Assembly: GCA_963791295.1 (NCBI GenBank)
Contig: CAWBRY010000001.1
Span: 1,612,001-1,676,000 of the forward strand
Length of the DNA stretch: 64,000 nucleotides
Direction of reading: 5' to 3'
Source: CAWBRY01 sp963791295
Lineage (GTDB): Bacteria > Bacteroidota > Bacteroidia > Chitinophagales > Chitinophagaceae
The notes under the pieces are model-generated. The model saw only the letters and a list, made by a program, of their open reading frames with translations. It was not told the origin of the DNA and did no database searches. Shown here one piece after another: positions 17,969 through 28,400 of the stretch. Position 1 is the first letter of the stretch. The number at the start of each line of letters is the position of its first letter. The translations under genes and the position numbers were made by a program.

Positions 17969-19004
17969 TTGAGTGCTCTGCCCAAAGTAGCCATTGTGAT
18001 CCTGAATTGGAATGGACGAAAATTTCTCGAACAATTTCTTCCTTCTGTTCTCTCAACCAATTATTCGAATTACGAAGTGATTGTTGCTGATAACGGATCG
18101 ACAGATGATTCTATCTCATTTCTTGAATCGCAATTATCCTCATATTCGCATGATTCGATTCAACAAGAATTTCGGGTTTGCAAAGGGATACAATGAAGCA
18201 TTGAAACAAGTAGAGGCTGATTATTATGTGATCCTGAATTCCGATGTGGAAGTGGAACCAGACTGGCTAGATCCAATGGTTGACTTGTTGGAAAATGATC
18301 CGACCATCGCCGCTTGTCAACCGAAGATTCTTTCTTTCGACAATAAGAGAATGTTTGAATATGCAGGAGCTGCCGGTGGTTGGCTGGACAAATATGGTTA
18401 TCCATTTGCCAAAGGAAGGATCTTTGATGTATGTGAAGAAGACCATGGGCAATATGATCAAACAGAGCCTATTTTTTGGGCAAGTGGCGCGGCCTTGTTC
18501 ATTCGTGCTCCGGTCTTTCATGAAATGAAAGGGTTTGATGAATATTTTTTTGCTCACCAGGAAGAGATCGATCTATGCTGGCGAATCCAATTGGCGGGTC
18601 ATAAGATTTATTCCTGTCCCGCATCGGTGGTTTATCATGTGGGTGGCGGAACACTTGCCACGGGGAAATTCATTAAAGACATTTCTGAATTTTCGGAATA
18701 ACCGGATCATGTTGTCCAAAAATCTGCCATTTTCAAAAAAGCTTTGGGTCATTCCGGTACGCAGTATTTTTGGATGCGCTTTCTGCCATTAAAGGATTGT
18801 TTACGGGTAAGGAGGATATTTTATTGCTATTTTCAGGGCGCAATTTGCATTTGTGCAAATGGTGGTTTTTTCATCGAAAGAAAAGTGTTTTTCCAGTCAA
18901 CCAAAAACGGGCATCTGCGCGGCTATTTTCAGAAGAATATGGTATGGCAGCATTTCTTTAAAAAGAAGAAGTATTTTTCCGAAATCGTGGGCAAAACAAA
19001 GTGA
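17969..19004 (+). CDS. GT2 family glycosyltransferase (frameshifted)
   Basis: The gene probably starts at a TTG at 17969 (MSALPKVAIVILNWNGRKFL). The nucleotide-sugar fold shows VIVADNGSTDDS, then after a shift near 18140 RFNKNFGFAKGYNEAL and YVILNSDVEVEPDWL (DxD-like SDVE). Further motifs are FWASGAALFIRAPVF and DEYFFAHQEEIDLCWR, the latter matching the catalytic-base ED/ExDLCWR region of rhamnosyltransferase-like GT2 enzymes. More shifts near 18655, 18765 and 18930 are needed to join the C-terminal membrane-associated segment (CKWWFFHRKKSVF, KKKKYFSEIVGK). It probably makes surface polysaccharide; the sugar is not deducible. Confidence 0.85.
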
Positions 19005-19033
19005 TTGTTTTTTATACTGAACCCCTATTTTTG
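19005..19033 (+). promoter_or_regulatory. Bacteroidota promoter
   Basis: TTG at 19005-19007 and TATTTTTG at 19026-19033 (consensus TAnnTTTG) are separated by 18 bp. It points at the small membrane-protein gene starting at 19051. Confidence 0.6.
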
Positions 19034-19050
19034 CACCACAAAGCAATGCT

Positions 19051-19270
19051 ATGAGTCATCAACCTGAATACCAGGAGGAATTTCAAAAAGTTCATGACAG
19101 GGATTTTGCCCATAATTGGGTTTCATCTTCTGCTTTTCTTTTTTACCTGCAGGTAGCTTGTATCGTTGCCTTTGTTTTAGGCGGTTGTTATATGCTTTAT
19201 ACGAAGCGTTTTGACCAAGCCGGAAGTAACGGTCCAGGAGAGCACTCTTTATACTCCCAAGTACAAATAG
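19051..19270 (+). CDS. small single-pass membrane protein (one apparent frameshift)
   Basis: An ATG 18 bp after a good promoter match opens a frame giving MSHQPEYQEEFQKVHDRDFA and then one membrane helix (FYLQVACIVAFVLGGCYMLY). The frame itself runs without a stop into the downstream tRNA genes, which is implausible. A shift near 19205 gives a natural ending (LTKPEVTVQESTLYTPKYK, stop at 19268-19270), for about 72 residues. I do not recognise the family. Confidence 0.5.
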
Positions 19271-19305
19271 GACTGCAAAAATTTTTTTCAAAAAGGGTTC
19301 TTGCC

Positions 19306-19313
19306 TATTTTTG
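19306..19313 (+). promoter_or_regulatory. -7 element upstream of tRNA-Gly
   Basis: TATTTTTG matches TAnnTTTG 40 bp before tRNA-Gly(GCC). No clear TTG is visible at -33. Confidence 0.4.
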
Positions 19314-19353
19314 CAATCCAGTTCCTTTACTTGTTGCTTTAGTTCTTTATAAT

Positions 19354-19429
<76 letters not shown>

Positions 19430-19431
19430 AT

Positions 19432-19464
19432 ATCCTCTTGCTCATCCGGCGGAGGATTTTTTTT
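19432..19464 (+). terminator. intrinsic terminator between tRNA genes
   Basis: ATCCTC (19432-19437) and GAGGAT (19452-19457) form a 6-bp stem with an internal GC-rich loop, followed by a run of eight Ts. It directly follows tRNA-Gly. Confidence 0.65.
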
Positions 19465-19471
19465 GATGATT

Positions 19472-19557
19472 GCCCTGGTGGTGGAATTGGTAGACACGCA
19501 GGACTTAAAATCCTGTGGCCAGCAATGGCCGTAACGGTTCAACTCCGTTCCGGGGCA
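19472..19557 (+). tRNA. tRNA-Leu (anticodon UAA)
   Basis: The 86-nt class II tRNA has acceptor GCCCTGG / CCGGGGC with discriminator A, D arm GGTAGACACGC, anticodon stem CAGGA/TCCTG around CTTAAAA (anticodon TAA), a long variable arm and T arm GGTTCAACTCC. CCA is not encoded; the sequence continues CGA. Confidence 0.95.
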
Positions 19558-19584
19558 CGATTAAAAAGCAAACACATTACTTTC

Positions 19585-20484
19585 ATGAACCGAAGAAGAT
19601 TTGTTAAAAACTCTACATTGACAGCTTTTGGAATGGCAGCCTTTGGTTCCATTAGTTGGAATGGAAAATGCTTTGAAGGAGACAACGAAACGACTAGTGA
19701 TATTCTAGGCCCGTTTTACCGCCCTGAATCACCTATGAGAAGCAACTTAATTCCTCCCGGTTCAACAGGTGAAGTAATGCATTTAAGAGGAACCATTTTT
19801 AAGAAGGATGGAAGAACACCCTTATCTAATGTACTTATTGAAGCCTGGCAATGCGACGAACATGAACGCTATGATAATGTCTCTGATGACTATCTATTTC
19901 GGGGAACAGTAAAAACGGGGCAGGATGGTAAATATGCATTCACGACTATAGTGCCTGTTCCATATAAAGATGGCGATGGATGGAGACCGGCACATATTCA
20001 CTTCAGGATTTCCAGCAGTTCTTATCAGGATCTTATCACTCAAATATATTTTAAAGGCGATGCCCATATTGAAGAGGATGCCGCCGCCAGGTCTCCGCAA
20101 TCCGCCAATCGGATTTTGGAAATCAGGAAGAATTCCACAAATGAAAAGGTTGTAAAGTTTGATGTTGTCATGGGTAAAACCTTTCAATTGAATGACGCCG
20201 GATATAAGAAAATTACCGGTTTATATGAACTGGAAAATGGAATGGCAGAATTTATTCGAAACGACGATCTGCTGTTCTTAAAATTAAACGGACAGTTTCA
20301 AGAAGGCTTTAGATTTAAAGGGACCAATTCTTTTGAAGGAGGAAATGGCTTTAATAAAGTAAAATTTGAAATAATGCCGAGCGGGGAAGTGAGGACAAAG
20401 ATTGTAATGTGGGATCACTGGACTGAAGATCAAAGGTTTTTAAAAATATATGAGGGCAATAAAGCTTTTAAGTACGCTACCTAA
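19585..20484 (+). CDS. exported intradiol ring-cleavage dioxygenase-like protein
   Basis: The ATG at 19585 gives a 299-residue protein beginning NRRRFVKNSTLTAFGMAAFG, a twin-arginine-like signal. The dioxygenase fold (about residues 38-210) has all four expected Fe(III) ligands: Tyr45 (LGPFYRPE), Tyr96 (DEHERYDN), His137 and His139 (RPAHIHFRI). Further family features are GRTPLSNVLIEAWQCD and RGTVKTGQDGKYAFTTIVP. Intradiol enzymes open catechol-type rings, but secreted forms may act on other aromatic substrates. A C-terminal part of about 85 residues (after LNDAGYKKITG) is not part of the usual domain. It is intact and flanked by tRNA genes and a serine hydrolase, with no aromatic catabolism genes nearby. 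Confidence 0.88.
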   Translation: MNRRRFVKNSTLTAFGMAAFGSISWNGKCFEGDNETTSDILGPFYRPESPMRSNLIPPGSTGEVMHLRGTIFKKDGRTPLSNVLIEAWQCDEHERYDNVSDDYLFRGTVKTGQDGKYAFTTIVPVPYKDGDGWRPAHIHFRISSSSYQDLITQIYFKGDAHIEEDAAARSPQSANRILEIRKNSTNEKVVKFDVVMGKTFQLNDAGYKKITGLYELENGMAEFIRNDDLLFLKLNGQFQEGFRFKGTNSFEGGNGFNKVKFEIMPSGEVRTKIVMWDHWTEDQRFLKIYEGNKAFKYAT

Positions 20485-20494
20485 CCTTGGAACC

Positions 20495-21688
20495 TCAATT
20501 TTTCTTTTGATCATAGGGAATATAATTTTCCCAATACCATGGAGTAAAAGTGTCTCCAATAGCAGTTTCTAGCAATTCTTTAAAGATGCTTTCGGCATTA
20601 TCGCTGTTGCTCATGATGATAATTCCCGTTCCTGCCTTTGGAAAAATGATTGAATAATGCTGAAATCCATCGCCGTGCCCTTCTTTGAAAGCGCCGGTTC
20701 CATATGGTGATTGCAACAAGCCCCACCCCAGTCCATAACTCAATTGAATTTTATCATTGCCAGTCGAGTCGATCAAACTTAAAGGACCAAATTGCTGAAC
20801 AGACCTGAGTTTTATTTGAGGTGTAAACATTTCATTTGTAGTAGAAGGCTTTAATAGTTTATTTTTCAGGACAGCCATCGTAAATAGCGTATAGTCATCC
20901 AGCGTTGTTTCCAATGTACTGGCCGACCTGGCGTCATTGTCCTTATCTTTTTCGTATAACGCTCCAGAGCTTTGATGTCCGACACAATAATCATTTTCGA
21001 AGTCCTCTTGCCATGTATAGGAAGACCTTGTCATCTTCAAGGGGCCAAAGATTTTATCCTTCATGAGGTTTTCCAGTGATTTTCCCAGCATATGTTCAAG
21101 CACAACTTGTAAATAGACCATTCCCTCTCCTGAATAATTATATCGTGAGCCTGGGATGAAGTTTACTCTTAACTTTTGATCGGGCTCATACCATCTCCAA
21201 TTTGAAAATCCAGATGTGTGATCAAGGCACATTCTAGCGGTTATTTTTTTGTATAAGGTATCAACCCTGAGATCGCTGTAATTGTCATGCCATTTTTTGG
21301 TGGGTGTATACTCATAAATGGGTTTAGGCAAGTAATCCTGTAACGGCTTATCCAAATCAAGCACACCCTCTTCAACCAATTTCAATACTAAGACGGCAAA
21401 AACCGGTTTGCTCAAGGAAGCCCCATAAATGTTGGTGTTCGTATTTATAGGTTCTTTCTTATCAATTCGCTTATAGCCAAATGTCTTTTTATATACCGCT
21501 TCGTTGTTGTTGACGACTGTAATGGCCAGACCTTGCACATTGGCAGCCTTCATCAATGACTGTACCTTATTATCCAGTGTAACAAACTGGATCTTGCTAT
21601 TATCAAGTTTTGTGATTGTTTGACCCTGTGCCAATAATGTTATGCCGATAAGGCTAAAAAGCAGCAGGAATCTGGTTGATGTTGACAT
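20495..21688 (-). CDS. serine hydrolase of the beta-lactamase / penicillin-binding family
   Basis: I choose the ATG at 21688 (MSTSTRFLLLFSLIGITLLA), which gives a good signal peptide; an ATG 11 codons upstream exists at 21721. The protein is about 397 residues. The nucleophile motif is SLSK (Ser91, Lys94 in this numbering) in YGASLSKPV. The second motif is probably YNYSGEG and the third EGHGDGF, with HGDG in place of the KTG box, as in class C-like esterase and DD-peptidase relatives. It is predicted periplasmic. Substrate cannot be told; options are peptidoglycan peptides, esters or D-amino-acid peptides. The gene is fully open. Confidence 0.88.
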   Translation of the reverse strand: MSTSTRFLLLFSLIGITLLAQGQTITKLDNSKIQFVTLDNKVQSLMKAANVQGLAITVVNNNEAVYKKTFGYKRIDKKEPINTNTNIYGASLSKPVFAVLVLKLVEEGVLDLDKPLQDYLPKPIYEYTPTKKWHDNYSDLRVDTLYKKITARMCLDHTSGFSNWRWYEPDQKLRVNFIPGSRYNYSGEGMVYLQVVLEHMLGKSLENLMKDKIFGPLKMTRSSYTWQEDFENDYCVGHQSSGALYEKDKDNDARSASTLETTLDDYTLFTMAVLKNKLLKPSTTNEMFTPQIKLRSVQQFGPLSLIDSTGNDKIQLSYGLGWGLLQSPYGTGAFKEGHGDGFQHYSIIFPKAGTGIIIMSNSDNAESIFKELLETAIGDTFTPWYWENYIPYDQKKN

Positions 21689-21779
21689 AGAAAAATACTT
21701 TGCCTTTGATGCTATACCCATAAATGCTCAACTAAGGTAAACTTTCTCCGTTTTATTCTTTACAGCTGATAATCAAAGC

Positions 21780-21811
21780 TTTGGTTCCGATCAATGTGTT
21801 TTCTATATTTG
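21780..21811 (+). promoter_or_regulatory. Bacteroidota promoter for tRNA-Leu(GAG)
   Basis: TTTG at 21780-21783 and TATATTTG at 21804-21811 are separated by 20 bp, an excellent match to the Bacteroidota sigma factor consensus. The tRNA begins 12 bp after the -7 element. Confidence 0.75.
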
Positions 21812-21822
21812 TAATTATCAAT

Positions 21823-21909
21823 GCGGCGGTGGCGAAACTGGTAGACGCACTACTTTGAGGTGGTAGCGACCGAAAGGTTGTGGGAGTTCGAATCTCCTCT
21901 GCCGCACCA
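21823..21909 (+). tRNA. tRNA-Leu (anticodon GAG)
   Basis: The 87-nt class II tRNA has acceptor GCGGCGG / CTGCCGC, D arm TGGTAGACGCAC, anticodon loop TTGAGGT (anticodon GAG), a long variable arm (GCGACCGAAAGGTTGT), T arm GAGTTCGAATCTC and an encoded CCA. Confidence 0.95.
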
Positions 21910-21911
21910 AT

Positions 21912-21956
21912 CAACGAGCTTGTAAACCCCTTTTCACGGGATTTTCGGGCTCGTTG
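21912..21956 (+). terminator. hairpin after tRNA-Leu, probable terminator
   Basis: CAACGAGC (21912-21919) pairs perfectly with GCTCGTTG (21949-21956). An inner CCCC / CGGG pairing followed by ATTTT lies inside the loop. There is no strong T tract after the outer stem, so termination may use the inner hairpin. Confidence 0.45.
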
Positions 21957-22066
21957 CCGTTTAGTGGGTTATTAATGCAAAGATCATCCAACAGGGTTGA
22001 TAAGATTCATTAGGCTGTTTAACGGAATGCCATACCTTTAAATTTCACCACAAAAAATGCTAAATC

Positions 22067-22552
22067 ATGAGAAAATTGTTTTTAACGTGCGGTCTCTTCC
22101 TCATCGGGTTTGTTTCATTTGCCCAGGAAACCAAAGAAAATGGAACTATATATATCAAACATCCCTACATCGATGCCGCAAATAAAACGATAGTGGCTTA
22201 CCTCGCCAAGGATATTGCCGGGAACAAGAAGCTTTATGCTGATACTGCTAAGGTCTGGATCTCTGGTATGGATAAGCAGATCGGGATAGACGAAGCCCTG
22301 AAAATGTGGGCGAGTGACTTTGATTCCTTTGATAGTATTAAGTTAGTGACAGTAGGTTACCCCGACTATCTGCATTATGTCGACCAGGATCAGAAGTATG
22401 TTCAATCATGGTGGCGCTGGTCTGGTAAATCAAAGAAGAGCGGAGTGAAGGTAACCGTTGACTTCGTGCAATTCGATAAGTTCAATAAGGATGGCAAAAT
22501 CGAGAATGAAACACTTTATGGGGATTTCTCCAAGATGGAAAAGGAAAGATAA
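22067..22552 (+). CDS. exported protein, possibly SnoaL/NTF2-like
   Basis: The 161-residue product has a clear signal peptide (MRKLFLTCGLFLIGFVSFAQ). The mature part (ANKTIVAYLAKDIAGNKKLY, ADTAKVWISGMDKQIGIDEA, SWWRWSGKSKKSGVKVTVDF) has the helix-helix then beta-sheet order and the W-rich strands of small SnoaL-like NTF2-fold proteins, so that fold is my guess. No catalytic residues can be assigned. It follows the tRNA-Leu hairpin by 110 bp and is the only plus-strand gene before the convergent YD-repeat gene. Confidence 0.7.
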   Translation: MRKLFLTCGLFLIGFVSFAQETKENGTIYIKHPYIDAANKTIVAYLAKDIAGNKKLYADTAKVWISGMDKQIGIDEALKMWASDFDSFDSIKLVTVGYPDYLHYVDQDQKYVQSWWRWSGKSKKSGVKVTVDFVQFDKFNKDGKIENETLYGDFSKMEKER

Positions 22553-22621
22553 GTCTTGCCAAGTATAAGATGCACAAGAGTTGACGTCAAATCTCTCAAA
22601 AAGGGGGATGTAGGGATTGGA

Positions 22622-23466
22622 TTACAAACTGCCAAAGACATAGTTGTACTCAATCTTTCCCGTCAACTCTTTTTCATTATTGAATAGAGCTTCCCTGATT
22701 TTTAATCCCTTCTCATCAAATAAATACCTCCATATCAAATAACCCATGTGCAGACTCGACGTGGTAGTTATTTTTTGGATCACCCGGTCCTGTTCATCAT
22801 ACTCAAACATCATATCCGGCAGGAGTTTCTTTAGCCGGGTATTATAGCGAACAATATCGGTCAGCCTGTTCTTATCGTCATAATAATAATAAACCACGCT
22901 GGCTTCGACAGCTTTTCGAAATGATCTTTCATCCCCGGGATTGCCATCTTCATCTGCCGCAAACCGCAGTTCAAGGCTATCGGTAGTATTGATGATGCGC
23001 CACATCCTTTCGGGCTTCCCGTTGGCATTATAGATCCATTGGTGAATCTCCGACCTGATTGAAGTTATTGGCGGTATCCTTTGTCTTATTTTCCACTTGA
23101 GTGATCCTGCCATTGCCATCATATTGATAGTTGGTCACGCTTTGGATATCGCTGGAAGAATCGATAATGCTGACCAGTCGACCCTGTTGATCAAACCTGT
23201 GATAAAAAATATGTATTCGTTGAATTATTGTGCGCGGTGATCTTCAGCGCCGTACCGTTTTCTTTTACTTCCTGGGTTTCGGAATATTCTGTAGAGGCCT
23301 GTCCGTTGGAATTGATACCCCTGGCAGTTACACTCATCACTTTATTCGCTAAGTATGATTTCATCTGCCTGTTTGATTCGAGTGTGGTCAGGATATCGTT
23401 GTAATAATACTGGGCTTGCGTAGAAAGACAAATAAGAGAGAAGGCCGGCAATAAAATGTTTTTCAT
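22622..23466 (-). CDS. exported YD/RHS-like repeat protein (frameshifted)
   Basis: The start at 23466 gives a signal peptide (MKNILLPAFSLICLSTQAQ). After a shift near 23195 a middle segment reads FYHRFDQQGRLVSIIDSS and YQYDGNGRITQVENKTKD. After another near 23045 the last frame gives WIYNANGKPERMWRI, YYYDDKNRLTDIVRYN, FEYDEQDRVIQKITTTSS and a stop at 22622. The repeated (F/Y)-x-Y-D-x-x-x-R-(L/I/V) units are YD repeats as in RHS wall proteins, but only about six are present. The whole protein is about 280 residues, and no toxin C terminus is visible. The role of such short YD proteins is unknown. Confidence 0.7.
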
Positions 23467-23525
23467 ATTGGTTTGATCTTCAAATTTACTCCAATTGTTC
23501 AGTAACGAAAAACAAACTGCGCTTG

Positions 23526-23533
23526 TATTTTTG
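23526..23533 (+). promoter_or_regulatory. -7 element before the DUF3667 gene
   Basis: TATTTTTG matches the TAnnTTTG consensus 27 bp before the putative TTG start at 23560. A -33 TTG is not evident. Confidence 0.4.
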
Positions 23534-23559
23534 TAACTACTTTTAAGAAAAATTTCGCT

Positions 23560-24526
23560 TTGTCACACGTCCCCCAAAGAAATGAGAAGGATTGCCTGAA
23601 TTGCGGTACGATCGTGCAGGGACGTTATTGCCATGTATGCGGACAGGAAAATGTGGTTCCTAAAGAGACCTTCTGGCACATGGTGACCCATTTCTTTTAC
23701 GATATCACGCATTTTGATTGCAGCTTCTTCACCACTGTCAAAGACCTCATCTTTCGTCCGGGTTTTCTTTCCAATGAATATATCGCGGGCCGTCGCGTGA
23801 AATATCTGCATCCTATCCGGATGTACGTATTCACGTCAGCCATCTTTTTCCTGTCTTTTTATTTAAAGCGGGATGTGATTTCCGCTCCGAACCAAAGGGC
23901 GGTATAGTCAGGAATGACGGAAAAGATACATCCAAACCAATCCCTGGTTCACCAGGCAATCGAAACAGCCAGGCAAAGCGGATTAATATTCGACTTTACG
24001 AACAATCCGTTACAAAACACGCAAAGCCTATGATTCAGCACAAAACCTATCTGCCGCCCGCAAAAAAGGATGGATGGTTCAAGCGACGGTTAACTCACAA
24101 AGAAATTGACTTCAAGGAAAAATATAACGAAAACCCAAATGAATTAATGGAGAAATTGGGAGAAAGTATCTTACACCGGCTACCTTACATGCTACTCTTC
24201 TCGCTCCCGCTATTTGCGCTTATCTTGAAATTGGTCTATATACGGCGAAAACAATTTTATTATGCCGATCATGGGGTATTCACCATCCATTTATATGTTT
24301 TCAGCTTTTTGCATATTGATGGGTGATCTATGCAGACAGCCTTGATGATATTTTTCACCTCGACTCTTCGGATGGCTGATGGCTGCGCTATTTATTTGGT
24401 TGTTCATCTATCTGTATAAAGTCGATGCGCAATTTCTATAAACAGAGAAGGGGCAAGACTATTTCTAAATTCATGATAGTGTCTCTCGTATCGTTTCTAA
24501 TGATGGTTATTGTTTGTCGCAATTAA
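23560..24526 (+). CDS. DUF3667 membrane protein with zinc ribbon (frameshifted)
   Basis: The first frame (TTG start at 23560) gives a zinc ribbon, CLNCGTIVQGRYCHVCGQ, then FWHMVTHFFYDITHFDCSFF, FRPGFLSNEYIAGRRVKYLH and IRMYVFTSAIFFLSFYL, the classic DUF3667 order. It breaks near 23900. A second frame from about 24030 gives LPPAKKDGWFKRRLTHKEID, MEKLGESILHRLPYMLLFSL and more membrane helices. A third gives MAALFIWLFIYLYK, and a shift near 24408 leads to RNFYKQRRGKTISKFMIVSL with a stop at 24526. The family is an integral membrane protein widespread in Bacteroidota with no established function. Confidence 0.8.
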
Positions 24527-24561
24527 TGTTTTTTTCAGCTTATACCATTTAATTCTTTTTT

Positions 24562-25413
24562 ATGAATACAAAACAAGCAGATGCATTTTTACGTTTAGTG
24601 GGTATTATGGATGATCTCCGGGAAAAATGTCCCTGGGATAAAAAGCAGACGATCCATACGCTTCGCCAGCTGACGATCGAAGAAACCTATGAACTGGCCG
24701 ACGCGATCACTGAAAATGATTGGAAAGGGATCAAAGAAGAACTCGGTGATCTTCTTCTTCATATTCTATTTTATATCCGAAGATCGGCCAGTGAGCAAAA
24801 GCAATTTGAACTGGAAGAAATGATCAATGATATATGTGAAAAACTGATCAGCCGGCATCCGCATATTTATGGCGATCCGTCGAAGGAGGAGAAATGATTA
24901 CGGTGACTGGCGAAGAAGAGGTAAAAAGAAATTGGGAAAAATTGAAATTAAAAGAAGGAAAAACGTCAATCCTCAGCGGAGTACCTAAGACACTTCCATC
25001 TACGGTAAAAGCTATGCGGTTACAGGAAAAAGCCAAGCAGGTAGGCTTTGAATGGGAAACCAAGGAGCAGGTTTGGGAAAAAGTGGAGGAAGAGATCAGG
25101 GAATTGAAAGCTGCCATCAAAACAGCGAGATCTTGCGAAGGAAACTAGTGAAGGACAAGCTGCTGGCGAACTTGATCAAAGCCACCAGAGCGGTGGAAGA
25201 GGAGTTTGGTGACCTTATATTTTCCTTAATAAATTATGCACGATTTTTGCAGGTAGATGCCGAAAATGCACTGGAGCTTACGAATAAAAAATTCATCCAC
25301 CGGTTTACCCAAATGGAAGAACAGGCCTTGAAACAATGGCAGACCTTAACCAGATGAGCCTGCAGGAAATGGATGCCATCTGGAATACCATCAAACACGA
25401 AGGGCGAACGTGA
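24562..25413 (+). CDS. mazG: nucleoside triphosphate pyrophosphohydrolase MazG (frameshifted)
   Basis: MazG hydrolyses dNTPs and NTPs to monophosphate and pyrophosphate, as a housecleaning enzyme. The N-terminal domain reads LREKCPWDKKQTIHTLRQLT, EETYELADAI and EELGDLLLHILF, with the EExxE and ExxD metal motifs. Shifts near 24890 and 25140 join the C-terminal MazG domain (WEKVEEEIRELK, EEEFGDLIFSLINYARFLQV) and another near 25340 gives MSLQEMDAIWNTIKHEGR, with the stop at 25413. The reconstructed protein of about 280 residues is normal. It abuts the giant kinase gene 2 bp downstream. Confidence 0.9.
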
Positions 25414-25414
25414 A

Positions 25415-28400
25415 ATGGTAACTTTCCGAAATATTTTCTTACAGAAATATACTTTGCTGGCGTATCTCAGCCATTCTCTTCTGCATTTTCCATCATCTTT
25501 AATACACTCTATACCAGTCGAAGTTCCGTATTGCGAGAAGTGCGCGTAGCCGAAGATTATCTGCACGAACAACAGAAAGGATTTCAATGAATTTCCCGGT
25601 GATGCAGATCATTATTCGAAAGCTCATCAGCAGGCAAGACCAGCATCGAGGAATTTTATGATTTCACGTCGAAGAATTATTCGATTTTCATTTATACGAT
25701 CAGTAATGCACGGCAACTGGGGTCTTGCAAACTGGAACAGCCAACTCATCGTTCCCTCGAGCGAATGTTTTGGCAAGGCAGACGGCGAATATTTCATGCA
25801 CATGGCCAATGGTTATTATTTTGTTGAAAAAAGAACAGTCGAATCTGGATGGATGCACCCGCCCTTGTCTTTGCGTTAATGCTTGTTCGAGTCCGATTTT
25901 TTCCTGGAAACCGAATACCTGCCTCAACGATTTGCCTTTAGCAAGATTGCTGATAGCAGAGTGACCCTGAGTGAAAAGCCCACCAATCTATCCCGTGAAA
26001 GATGTTGAACGGTGAAATCGGCCTATTATCTTGAATAAGCGCGTTGCCGGGCTGTGCCTTACAATGATCAGTTGACCATCATATTAAGGTTGAGCGCAGT
26101 CCTTTTCCTCTTTTTATTTTTTGCGCGTTTCGCTGAATACGTTTCGATCCGAAAAAGCGGATTGGATGGGAGTCGTATTACTTGCTTGCTTCCTGGTGCC
26201 ATTCCGAATCGTCACTTATATCTATCCATGGATCCTCAATCTGCGCCAATTTGATCTATTTGATCCTTCGCCATCTATGGATCCAACCATGTGCAACGTT
26301 CATTGGGAGACCTTTTGATCAATTCCGTTTATTTTGCTGGATCATCATATTTGCCTGGTCCAAACTCGGAACCTGGATGAGCGGGTGAGGAAATTCCCTA
26401 CAGCCGGTCGAAATGGGTGGCCGGTTTGCTTTCCCTTTGTTTATTGATCGGCTCAACACTTATCTTGGCGACCACGATCCGGAGCATGGTCACCGATTCA
26501 AAGATATCGTTCGACGTCATCGATTTTTTCAGTTTGGATGAGTACACCATCGTTGGCTTTATTGTTCTGGCCTCGCTATCCCTTTCCTATTATTATTTTA
26601 CGCAATTATTGTTCAGACTTATTTTCCCGCTGTTTTCAGAGGTTTCAATACCTCATCTATTTTGCGATTGCTTTCACGGGGCTGGTTTACCTAACCTTGC
26701 TCTCCGGCAATGCAGCCGTCCTCTTTTATCTGCCGGTCTTGCTATGGCTGTTGATCTATGTATGGATGGTCAGCCGGCAAGGGCATATCCTCAGCCGGAT
26801 TCGGATCAATATTGCTGGTATCCTTTTTTGGATCTCTGTGTTCTCGGTATCCATTGCCGCGGTGATGCTGGCTGAAAATAAAAAGGCGGAATGGAACCGC
26901 CGGAAAGTATATGCGGAAAAACAAGCCGTGCAAACCGATCCTTCCAGCGAGCGGATGTTGAATATTGCACTTACCTATATCGATAATGACTTTCCTGACT
27001 GATAATTTTGATCGTTTCAGTGACCAGGAAAGAAGCCAGGAATTACGCGACAGCATCATCAATGAAAACTATAAAGGCTATCTGAATAAGTTTGAAACAA
27101 AGCTGTTTGTCTTATGATTCACTCGACAATGGCTTGAATAATGAAGACGCAACGCCCTACTCGACCCTGAACAATATTCTTTCTGTGCATTCAAAGCCAA
27201 CGGCATCCCGGGCTTGTATTTTTATGAGACGGCCTTCGACAAGTTCGTTTATCTCACTAAACGGGTGGTGACAGATGCCTGCGGGAGATAAGACGGGCAC
27301 AGTTTTTATCATTTCTAATCCCAGGAATTATAAAAGCGATGCCTTGTTGCCGGAGCTTTTCAAACAATTCAAACAGATCGATCCTGAAAATTCGCCTGTG
27401 TATTCCTATGCCATCTATAACGATACAACCCTGGTTACTTTTTCAACAAAGTATCCATTCCATACGACTATCAGCCACAAAGGACCTGCCTCAACAAGAG
27501 TTTGAGCGAAAGAAGAATGGCGAATACGATGAGCTTTGGTACCGGGCCACCAACAAAAAAGTGGTGGTGATGGCCCGAAAGCAGGATACGATCATCGAGA
27601 CTATCACCTTGTTCTCTTATATATTTTGTTCCTTTCTTTTCCTGGTGTTCCTTGTGCAGATTGATCTCTGCGTTGCTCAAGATTGAGTTCGGGCGATGCC
27701 AGCTTTAAGAAGATCGTTCCAATGGAATATCCGGAGCCAGGTGCATGGCACCATCATCTTTATCAGCGTTCTTTCCTTTATCATCATAGGCATTGCCACG
27801 ATTTCATTCTTTATCACGCGGTACAACCGGAACAACAATGACAAGCTGAGCCGGACGATGAAGATCATGGTCAACGAAATGCAGAAGAAATTAATGGAGC
27901 ATGGCACCTTTGATGATGTGCATTCCCATCTATGACTCTGTTGCAACAACGGCTTGCAGACACTGGTGGATGAGGTTTCGGATATCCATGGGGTGGATGT
28001 AAATGTATATAATCTGAAAGGCAGTCTGCAGGTATCTTCCCAGGCCAATGTTTATAATAAAGGGGTGCTGAGTAAGAAAATGAACCCGGTGGCTTATTAT
28101 CACCTTAACCGGCTGGAGGAAATTCAACACATTCAAAAGGAAGAGATCGGTTCGCTTTCCTATTTCAGTATCTATGCACCTGTCAGGGATGACAAGGGAG
28201 CGATGTCCGCCTATCTGAATATTCCATATTTCGCTTCGCAACCCGAACTGAACCAGGAAATCGCCAATTTCCTGGTGACCATCATCAACCTGAATGCCTT
28301 TATTTTCCTGATCGCCGGATTGATCGCCTTGTTTATTACCAACAGGATCACGAGTTCGTTCTCCCTGATCAGTGATAAGATGAGGAAAGTAAATCTGGGC

